From NCBI RefSeq assembly GCF_042429765.1, contig NZ_JBHLZU010000015.1:62001-126000 (forward strand): 64,000 bases of DNA, written 5' to 3'. Position numbers and translations under genes: made by a program. The notes beneath the pieces are model-generated. The model was not told where the DNA came from, did no database searches, and saw only the letters and a program-made list of their open reading frames with translations. This document shows positions 57,711 to 64,000 of this stretch, in pieces. The DNA is from Allokutzneria oryzae (lineage in GTDB: Bacteria; Actinomycetota; Actinomycetes; Mycobacteriales; Pseudonocardiaceae). Position 1 is the first letter of the stretch; every line of letters starts with the position of its first letter.

Positions 57711-59024
57711 TTGAGCACACCGGTTGAGCCGATCAAAGTCGCGCTGCTCGGCTGCGGCACGGTCGGCACCGAGGTGGTGCGCCTGCTGCACGAGCAGGCC
57801 GACGACCTGGCGGCGCGCGTCGGGGCTCCGGTCGAGCTGACCGGGATCGCGGTCCGCCGCCCCAACAAGCACCGCGACGTGCCCGCCGAGCTGCTCACCA
57901 CCGACGCGACCGCGCTGGTCGCCAGGGACGACGTCGACGTCGTCGTCGAGGTGATCGGCGGCATCGAGCCCGTGCGCACGCTGCTGGTCGACGCGCTGTC
58001 CTCCGGCAAGTCCGTCGTGACCGCGAACAAGGCGCTGCTCGCGGAGAACGGCGGCGAGCTGTTCACCGCCGCCGACGCCTCGGGCGCCGACCTCTACTTC
58101 GAGGCCGCCGTCGCCGGTGCCATCCCGCTGCTGCGCCCGCTGCGGGAGTCCCTCGCCGGAGACCGCATCACGCGCGTGATGGGCATCGTCAACGGCACCA
58201 CCAACTACATCCTCTCCGCGATGGACGCGACCGGGGCGGGCTACGCCGAGGCGCTGGAGGAGGCCAGCAGGCTCGGCTACGCCGAGGCCGACCCGACCGC
58301 GGACGTCGACGGGTTCGACGCCGCGGCCAAGGCGGCCATCCTGGCCTCGATCGCCTTCCACACCAGGGTCACCGCCGCCGACGTGCACCGCGAGGGCATC
58401 TCCTCGGTGACCGCGGCCGACATCGCCGCCGCCCGTTCGCTCGGCCGCACCGTGAAGCTGCTGGCGATCTGCGAGCGGGTCACCGACGACGCGGGAACCG
58501 AGTCCGTCTCGGTCCGCGTGCACCCCGCGATGATCCCGCGCTCGCACCCCCTCGCCGGGGTCGGCGGCGCGTTCAACGCGGTCTTCGTCGAGGCCGACGC
58601 AGCGGGGCAGCTCATGTTCTACGGGCAGGGCGCCGGTGGCGCGCCGACCGCGAGCGCCGTGCTCGGCGACCTGGTCGCGGTGGCCCGCAACCGGGTGGCC
58701 AGCGGCAGGGGGCCGCGCGAGTCGGCCTACGCCGAGCTGCCCGTCCGGCCGATGGGCCAGACCGGCACGGCCTACCACATCAGCCTTGACGTCGCCGACC
58801 AACCGGGCGTGTTGACGCAGGTGGCAGCGGTCTTCGCCGAGCACGGCGTGAGCATCGCGGCCGTGCGGCAGGAGGGCCGCGACAACGAGCCCTCCGCGAG
58901 CCTGGTGGTGGTCACCCACGCCGCCCCCGACGCCGCCCTTCGGTCCACAGTGGACAAGGTCGCGGGACTGCCCGTCGTGCGCGAGGTGGTCAGCGTGATG
59001 CGTGTCGAGGGCGAGGAACAGTGA
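57711..59024 (+). CDS. hom: homoserine dehydrogenase
   Basis: TTG 57711 is used, 1 bp after the lysA stop, with GAGG in the lysA end as ribosome site. The 437-residue enzyme has an NAD(P) site ALLGCGTVGTEVVRLL, catalytic-domain TANKALLAENG and GIVNGTTNYILSAM, and a C-terminal ACT domain (about 355-430, ISLDVADQPGVLTQVAAVFA) for threonine feedback. It reduces aspartate semialdehyde to homoserine. Confidence 0.95.
   Translation: MSTPVEPIKVALLGCGTVGTEVVRLLHEQADDLAARVGAPVELTGIAVRRPNKHRDVPAELLTTDATALVARDDVDVVVEVIGGIEPVRTLLVDALSSGKSVVTANKALLAENGGELFTAADASGADLYFEAAVAGAIPLLRPLRESLAGDRITRVMGIVNGTTNYILSAMDATGAGYAEALEEASRLGYAEADPTADVDGFDAAAKAAILASIAFHTRVTAADVHREGISSVTAADIAAARSLGRTVKLLAICERVTDDAGTESVSVRVHPAMIPRSHPLAGVGGAFNAVFVEADAAGQLMFYGQGAGGAPTASAVLGDLVAVARNRVASGRGPRESAYAELPVRPMGQTGTAYHISLDVADQPGVLTQVAAVFAEHGVSIAAVRQEGRDNEPSASLVVVTHAAPDAALRSTVDKVAGLPVVREVVSVMRVEGEEQ
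58943..58955. repeat. GTCCACAGTGGAC palindrome, site 4
   Basis: Inside hom (ACT domain), this is read as Ser-Thr-Val-Asp with the rare codon ACA. Confidence 0.7.
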
Positions 59025-60100
59025 CCACAACGCACAACCCGGTCAGCGCGGGCTGGCCGGGGATCATCAACGCCTACCGGGACCGCGTCGCCGTCCCGGA
59101 CGGCGCGCGGATCGTCACGCTGCACGAGGGTGGGACCCCGCTGCTGGAGGCTCCGCACCTGTCGGAGCTCGTCGGCTGCCGCGTGCTGCTCAAGGTGGAG
59201 GGGCTCAACCCCACGGGCTCCTTCAAGGACCGGGGCATGACCGTGGCCATGACCCACGCCCTCGCCGAGGGAAGCAAGGCGGTCATCTGCGCCTCCACCG
59301 GCAACACCTCGGCGTCGGCGGCGGCCTACGCCACCAGGGCGGGCCTCACCAGCGCGGTGCTCGTGCCGCGCGGCAAGATCGCGCTCGGCAAGCTGGCCCA
59401 GGCGGTCGCGCACGGCGCGCGCATCCTCCAGGTGGACGGCAACTTCGACGACTGCCTTGAGCTGGCTCGGAAAACCGCGGCGGAGTACCCCATCGCGCTG
59501 GTCAACTCGCTCAACCCGGTGCGCATCGAGGGGCAGAAGACCGCGGCGTTCGAGATCTGCGACGTGCTCGGCCGCGCGCCGGACGTCCACTGCCTCCCCG
59601 TCGGCAACGCGGGCAACATCACCGCGTACTGGAAGGGGTACTCGGAGTACGCGGCCGACGGCGTCGTCGAGGCCGCGCCGAGGATGTTCGGTTTCCAGGC
59701 CGCGGGCGCGGCTCCGCTGGTGCACGGCGCTCCGATCCCCAACCCGGAGACCATCGCGACGGCGATCAGGATCGGCAGCCCCGCGTCGTGGAACGGCGCC
59801 ATCACGGCGAAAACCGACTCCAACGGCCTGATCGACGCGGTGACCGACGAGCAGATCCTCGACGCGTACCGGCTGCTCTCCGCGCGCGAGGGCGTCTTCG
59901 TCGAGCCGGCGTCGGCGGCCAGCGTCGCCGGTCTGCTGCTCACCTCGGCCGACGGGCGGCTGCCGAAGGACGCGCTCGTGGTGTGCACGGTGACCGGCAA
60001 CGGCTTGAAGGACCCCGACACGGCGCTGCGCGACATGCCCGAGGTGGAGGCGCTCCCGGTGGAGCCCGGCGTCATCGCCTCCGCGCTCAGTCTGGGGTGA
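59021..60100 (+). CDS. thrC: threonine synthase
   Basis: The 359-residue fold-type II PLP enzyme has the Schiff-base Lys in PTGSFKDRGMT, CASTGNTSASAAAYA, and VGNAGNITAYWKGY as the phosphate loop. It converts O-phosphohomoserine to threonine. GTG 59021 overlaps hom by 4 bp and the stop overlaps thrB by 4 bp. Confidence 0.95.
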   Translation: MTTTHNPVSAGWPGIINAYRDRVAVPDGARIVTLHEGGTPLLEAPHLSELVGCRVLLKVEGLNPTGSFKDRGMTVAMTHALAEGSKAVICASTGNTSASAAAYATRAGLTSAVLVPRGKIALGKLAQAVAHGARILQVDGNFDDCLELARKTAAEYPIALVNSLNPVRIEGQKTAAFEICDVLGRAPDVHCLPVGNAGNITAYWKGYSEYAADGVVEAAPRMFGFQAAGAAPLVHGAPIPNPETIATAIRIGSPASWNGAITAKTDSNGLIDAVTDEQILDAYRLLSAREGVFVEPASAASVAGLLLTSADGRLPKDALVVCTVTGNGLKDPDTALRDMPEVEALPVEPGVIASALSLG

Positions 60101-60987
60101 GTTCTTTGGAGAGCACGGGTGTCCGGGTCAGGGTCCCCGCGTCGACGGCGAACCTGGGTTCTGGCTTCGACGCGCTCGGCATGGCTCTGGCCATGCACGA
60201 CGTGGTGGAGGTGGAGCTCGCCGACGACGGCCTGCGGGTCGAGGTCGTCGGCGAGGGCGCTGGCCAGGTCCCGGCCGACGAGTCGCACCTGGTGGTCCGC
60301 GCGGTGCGGGCCGCGTTCGACGCGTGCGGCTTCGACGCGCCCGGTCTGCGGCTTCGATGTCATAACGTGATCCCGCACGCGCGGGGCCTCGGGTCCTCGG
60401 CGGCGGCCGTGGTCGCGGGCGTCGCGGCGGGCTACGCACTCGCCGGGCACAAGCTCGATGACGACGCGCTGCACCTGGCCGCCGACTTCGAAGGACACGC
60501 CGACAACGCGGCGGCCAGCTTCCACGGCGGAGCGGTGATCGCCTGGCACGACGGGCTCAAACACCGCGCCGTGCGCGTCGAACCGCATCCGGGGGTGGCG
60601 CCCGTGGCGTTCGTGCCCCAGGTCACATCGTCGACCGCGACGACGCGCGGGCTGCTGCCGGAGCGGGTGCCGCACCGCGACGCCGCCTTCGCCTCGGGCC
60701 GGGCCGCGCTGGCCGTGCACGCCATCACCACCCGACCTGACCTGCTGCTGGACGCGACCGCGGACCGGTTGCACCAGGAGTACCGCCGGCCCGCGTGGCC
60801 GGAGTCGATGCGATTGGTGGATGCCTTGCGGGAAGCGGGAATCGCGGCCGCGATCTCCGGGGCGGGGCCCACGGTGCTCGCGCTGCCCGCCGGTGGCGCG
60901 CTGCCGGAGGGCCTGCCGCTGAGCGGGTTCACCGCGCACCGGCTGCCGGTGGACACCGAGGGCGTGCGGGCCGAGCCGTTGCGCTGA
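60097..60987 (+). CDS. thrB: homoserine kinase
   Basis: The start is set at GTG 60097, which overlaps the thrC stop (GTGA) like its neighbours; TTG 60106 is an alternative. The 296-residue GHMP kinase has VPASTANLGSGFDALGMAL, the ATP loop IPHARGLGSSAAAVVAG and AISGAGPTVLAL. It phosphorylates homoserine for ThrC. It is the last gene of the aspartate-family operon. Confidence 0.95.
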   Translation: MSSLESTGVRVRVPASTANLGSGFDALGMALAMHDVVEVELADDGLRVEVVGEGAGQVPADESHLVVRAVRAAFDACGFDAPGLRLRCHNVIPHARGLGSSAAAVVAGVAAGYALAGHKLDDDALHLAADFEGHADNAAASFHGGAVIAWHDGLKHRAVRVEPHPGVAPVAFVPQVTSSTATTRGLLPERVPHRDAAFASGRAALAVHAITTRPDLLLDATADRLHQEYRRPAWPESMRLVDALREAGIAAAISGAGPTVLALPAGGALPEGLPLSGFTAHRLPVDTEGVRAEPLR

Positions 60988-61414
60988 TCGGGTCGAGCAA
61001 GGCCGAATGAGTCGATCTTCCTCACCCGGATGCGCTAAAGCACAGGTAGACAAGGCCGTTCGCGGCGCGTCGGAGGTGCCCGGTTGTTGCACCGGTCTGC
61101 GGCGGGGTCTACGCTTTGCAGCATCAGTCACCGCGCGCACGGTCGCCGGTGCAGTTCCCGGACTCCATGTCTCCGGGTCGCATCTCCCGTTGAGAGTTGA
61201 CCTTGTGGCCCAACCACGACACAGGGTCGGCACGCTCGGGTACCTGACCGCCGTAGTGACTGAGAAGTTCTGTATCGGTGGCCCAGTTTGCCTGCGATAC
61301 CCCAAGGTTCCGCAAGGCCCGCCGAGACTGGACTGATGCGCTGTTCCCGCGTCCCGCGGTGGCGGCGCTCCGCTGGTCCGCGTAGGAGGCGCGTTCCGGT
61401 CAGGAAGGACATGT
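60988..61414. other. 427-bp rho leader region
   Basis: No gene is supported. TTGCAC (61087-61092), a 17-bp spacer and TACGCT (61110-61115) form a good promoter, giving a ~290-nt 5' leader. Long leaders with Rho-dependent attenuation are known for rho genes, so self-regulation is likely. The ribosome site AGGAAGGA is at 61402-61409. No clear intrinsic terminator for thrB is seen. Confidence 0.55.
61087..61115 (+). promoter_or_regulatory. rho promoter TTGCAC-17-TACGCT
   Basis: Both hexamers resemble the housekeeping consensus, with ideal spacing, ~300 nt before the rho start. Confidence 0.55.
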
Positions 61415-63454
61415 GTGAGCGACACAGAACTGTTGAGCAGCGGCGCCGCCGGCGCTGAGGCCACCCCTGCGGCCAACGGGGCCGCGCCCAAGCGGCGCGG
61501 CGGCCTCTCCGGGATGGTGCTGGCCGAGCTCCGCCAACTCGCGGGAGAGTTGGGGATCGGCAACACCAGCGGGATGCGCAAGGGCGACCTGATCGCTGCC
61601 ATCAAGGAGCGCCAGGGCGGGGGGTCCGGAGCGCGCAAGCCGCAGGCGGCGCAGCTTCCGCTGCCCGAGGCCGAGAGCGCTCCTGCCAAGGCCAAGGCCG
61701 CGCCGTCGGAGCGCAAGGCCACCCCGGCCGCCGAGCCCGACGCCGCTGGCGGCGACGCCCGCCGCAGCCGCAGGCGCCGCGCGGTCAGCCGCCCCGCGGG
61801 CAGCCCGGACGGCGAGCGCGCCGACTCCGACGCCCAGTCCGCCCCGGCCGTCGTCGACGACAAGCCGGCGGAGAAGTCCGAGGCGCAGCAGCACGAGAAG
61901 GCCCAGCGCCAGGACAAGTCCGACTCCGGCCGCGGTGACCGCAACGAGCGTCGCAACGAGCGCGGTGGCGACCGCGCCGAGCGCGGCGACCGTGGTGAGC
62001 AGAGCGAGCGCGGCGACCGGTCCGAGCGTGGCGAGCGTGGTGACCGCGGCGAGCGCGGCGACCGTGGCGACCGTGGCGAGCGCAACGAGCGCGGTGGCCG
62101 TGGCCGCAACCGGGACGACCGGGGTGACCGCGGTGACCGGGGCCAGCAGCGCGAGCGCGAGCAGGTCCGCGACGACGAGGATGACGAGGACGGCGGCCGC
62201 AGGCGTGGCCGGCGCTTCCGCGACCGCCGCCGCAACCGCGGCCGTGGCGAGGACGGCGGCCGTGGCTCCGGCTCCTCCGGTGGTGACCGCGAGACCGAGG
62301 TCCGCGAGGACGACGTCCTGCTGCCGGTCGCTGGCATCCTCGACGTGCTGGACAACTACGCGTTCGTCCGCACCTCGGGCTACCTCTCCGGGCCGAACGA
62401 CGTCTACGTCTCGCTGTCCCTGGTGCGCCGCCACGGCCTGCGCCGGGGCGACGCGATCACCGGTGCGGTGCGCCAGCCCCGCGACGGTGAGCAGCAGCGG
62501 CAGAAGTTCAACCCGCTGGTCCGGGTGGACACCATCAACGGCCTGGAGCCGGAGGCGGCGCGCAACCGCCCCGAGTTCACCAAGCTGACGCCGCTGTACC
62601 CGAACGACCGGCTCCGCCTGGAGACCGAGCCGCACATCCTCACCACCCGCGTCATCGACCTGGTGATGCCGATCGGCAAGGGGCAGCGCGCGCTGATCGT
62701 GTCCCCGCCGAAGGCCGGTAAGACCTCGGTGCTGCAGGCGATCGCCAACGCGATCACCAAGAACAACCCCGAGTGCTACCTGATGGTCGTGCTGGTGGAC
62801 GAGCGGCCCGAAGAGGTCACCGACATGCAGCGCTCGGTCAAGGGTGAGGTCATCGCCTCCACCTTCGACCGCCCGCCCGCCGACCACACCACCGTCGCCG
62901 AGCTGTCCATCGAGCGGGCCAAGCGCCTGGTCGAGGCCGGTCACGACGTGGTCGTGCTGCTGGACTCCATCACCCGCCTCGGCCGCGCCTACAACCTGGC
63001 GGCCCCGGCGTCCGGCCGGATCCTCTCCGGTGGTGTGGACTCCACGGCGCTCTACCCGCCCAAGCGCTTCCTCGGCGCGGCGCGCAACATCGAGGGTGGC
63101 GGTTCGCTGACCATCTTCGCCACCGCGCTGGTGGAGACCGGTTCCACCATGGACACGGTCATCTTCGAGGAGTTCAAGGGCACCGGCAACGCGGAGCTCA
63201 AGCTGGACCGCAAGATCGCCGACAAGCGCACCTTCCCCGCGGTGGACGTGGACGCGTCCGGTACCCGCAAGGAGGAGCTGCTGCTCTCGCCGGACGAGCT
63301 CGCGGTCACGCACAAGCTGCGTCGCGTGCTCTCGGCACTGGACGACCAGCAGGCGATCGACCTGCTGCTCACCCAGCTGCGCAAGTCGCGCACCAACATC
63401 GAGTTCCTGATGCAGGTCGCGAAGAACAGCCCCGGCGGAAGCAACGACGACTGA
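61415..63454 (+). CDS. rho: transcription termination factor Rho (main copy)
   Basis: GTG 61415 follows AGGAAGGA. The 679-residue protein has Rho_N (about 29-66, GMVLAELRQLAGELGI), a ~220-residue Arg/Asp/Gly/Glu-rich insert (about 68-292) typical of high-GC actinobacteria, an OB-fold with the aromatic YAFVRT segment, and the ATPase with SPPKAGKTS, VDERPEEVTDMQR and LLDSITRLGRAYN. It unwinds RNA from RNA polymerase. The insert binds RNA and relaxes the need for C-rich loading sites in related species. Confidence 0.96.
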   Translation: MSDTELLSSGAAGAEATPAANGAAPKRRGGLSGMVLAELRQLAGELGIGNTSGMRKGDLIAAIKERQGGGSGARKPQAAQLPLPEAESAPAKAKAAPSERKATPAAEPDAAGGDARRSRRRRAVSRPAGSPDGERADSDAQSAPAVVDDKPAEKSEAQQHEKAQRQDKSDSGRGDRNERRNERGGDRAERGDRGEQSERGDRSERGERGDRGERGDRGDRGERNERGGRGRNRDDRGDRGDRGQQREREQVRDDEDDEDGGRRRGRRFRDRRRNRGRGEDGGRGSGSSGGDRETEVREDDVLLPVAGILDVLDNYAFVRTSGYLSGPNDVYVSLSLVRRHGLRRGDAITGAVRQPRDGEQQRQKFNPLVRVDTINGLEPEAARNRPEFTKLTPLYPNDRLRLETEPHILTTRVIDLVMPIGKGQRALIVSPPKAGKTSVLQAIANAITKNNPECYLMVVLVDERPEEVTDMQRSVKGEVIASTFDRPPADHTTVAELSIERAKRLVEAGHDVVVLLDSITRLGRAYNLAAPASGRILSGGVDSTALYPPKRFLGAARNIEGGGSLTIFATALVETGSTMDTVIFEEFKGTGNAELKLDRKIADKRTFPAVDVDASGTRKEELLLSPDELAVTHKLRRVLSALDDQQAIDLLLTQLRKSRTNIEFLMQVAKNSPGGSNDD

Positions 63455-63785
63455 GTCCTCGCTCCCGCCACGACGGCCCCCGCCACTTCCCGGCGGGGGC
63501 CGTCGCGCGTTCGACACCGGAGTTCTGTCCGATGAACGAGAATCCTTGTCGGGATTGTGCGCACTGAATTCCGTGAATGGTTGCTCCTTGACGCAAGGGG
63601 AGCCGACTGGTGGTTGTAACCCGTTACTTCGAAGAGCGGTCGATCTCGAAAAACACTGAGATCAACGACGCTCCGCGATTGGGCCATTGCGGTGACAGGA
63701 TGGTCCGGACCTGGTCCAACCGGTGGCTGCCAGGTAAGCAACTACGTGGGGATCACGGCAGATCCGGGGCGGGAGGCATCGGCGC
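63455..63785. other. 331-bp region after rho
   Basis: The rho terminator is at 63471-63505; the rest holds no gene. The stretch from ~63530 is less GC-rich and probably carries the promoter of the next gene, though no clean pair of hexamers is found. rpmE, which follows rho in mycobacteria, is absent. Confidence 0.5.
63471..63505 (+). terminator. hairpin terminator after rho
   Basis: A perfect 14-bp inverted repeat (63471-63484 CGACGGCCCCCGCC, 63492-63505) has a 7-nt loop, 16 bp after the rho stop. There is no U-run, as is common in high-GC actinobacteria. Confidence 0.8.
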
Positions 63786-64000
63786 GTGCGGGCGCGACTT
63801 CGTGGTGACAAGCGCTGGTTCGACATCGGCGCGGTCGTCGTCCTCCTCATCGCCGACGCGGGTGCCGCGAGCGCTCTCTCCGCTGATGCGCGGGAGGCGG
63901 TGGCGGCCGTCGCGTTCGCGTTCCTCGTGCACGGTCCGCTCGTCCAGCGCCGCCGGTGGCCGGTCGCAGTCGCTGTCCTGGTGGCGGCCGGGGTCATCGG
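63786..64000 (+). CDS. N-terminal membrane part of a probable sensor histidine kinase (cut by window end)
   Basis: GTG 63786 follows GGGAGG at 9 nt and the frame stays open to the right edge (71 full codons). The visible residues form two membrane helices, WFDIGAVVVLLIADAGAA and WPVAVAVLVAAGVIG, separated by AFAFLVHGPLVQRRR. This helix-loop-helix opening resembles the membrane domain of NarL-type two-component sensor kinases in actinobacteria. The kinase domain is outside the window, so the assignment is tentative. Confidence 0.5.
   Translation, partial: MRARLRGDKRWFDIGAVVVLLIADAGAASALSADAREAVAAVAFAFLVHGPLVQRRRWPVAVAVLVAAGVI

Noticed and set aside
59326..62355. 1009-codon minus-strand frame with Arg/Ser/Pro repeats
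   Set aside because: This is the antisense of thrC, thrB and the repetitive insert of rho; the apparent repeats only mirror the RGDRGER coding repeats.

Overview
The window is GC-rich, densely coded chromosomal DNA from a mycolata-related actinomycete, most likely of the order Pseudonocardiales; the genus cannot be fixed from the sequence. The evidence is abundant GTG/TTG starts, many 4-bp GTGA/ATGA gene overlaps, a complete conservon (sensor, roadblock, DUF742, GTPase), an AftB-like arabinofuranosyltransferase, a DUF2017 protein, and gene order matching two Mycobacterium tuberculosis blocks: clpS-aosR-Rv1333-mec-cysO-cysM-(rhomboid)-murI-Rv1339-rph-rdgB and argS-lysA-hom-thrC-thrB-rho. No mobile element, CRISPR array, tRNA or rRNA was seen.

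Layout. 1-5.3 kb: the end of an alpha/beta hydrolase, a DinB-fold thiol transferase, a GT87 membrane mannosyltransferase with an upstream methyltransferase, a secreted DUF4360 protein and a secreted cyclophilin. 5.6-10.4 kb: a conservon followed by a membrane protein with a Gly/Cys tail. 10.4-16.6 kb: a mini-catalase, GrpB, an ArsR/tandem-SRPBCC pair, and an amidase-HipA-like kinase-DUF3037 operon facing its TetR regulator across a clear operator. 16.7-24 kb: an ABC-F ATPase, tex with an rRNA methyltransferase, and a ubiX-ubiD pair whose UbiD has a Tat-type leader. 24-35 kb: DUF305/DUF6153 proteins, AftB-like, ctaD, serB, a Pth2-like protein, dinG, a nucleotidyltransferase and a secreted protein. 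35-49 kb: pncB-pncA and the clpS-to-rdgB block. 49-54.5 kb: a serine hydrolase, bcp, a membrane protein, a cupin, a second short Rho and a DUF3105-DUF305 operon. 54.6-64 kb: argS-lysA-hom-thrC-thrB, rho, and the start of a probable sensor kinase.

How the genes work together. The block around 38-43 kb joins protein degradation to a ubiquitin-like sulfur carrier: CysO carries the sulfur, CysM makes the CysO-cysteine adduct, and Mec, a JAMM protease, releases cysteine. Inserted at exactly this point, behind its own promoter, is an extra operon: a RRE-E1-like protein, a second ClpS with an altered N-degron pocket, and a second DUF2017 protein. This is the best candidate here for an undescribed system. 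The other strong candidates are the second Rho, which lacks the usual RNA-binding aromatics and has changes at two bicyclomycin-pocket positions, and the Tat-leader UbiD. Many genes appear leaderless (TANNNT 6-8 nt before the start codon). A 13-bp palindrome, GTCCACWGTGGAC, recurs inside unrelated genes at the cost of rare Thr codons, and two 62-bp hairpins with identical arms close convergent gene pairs.
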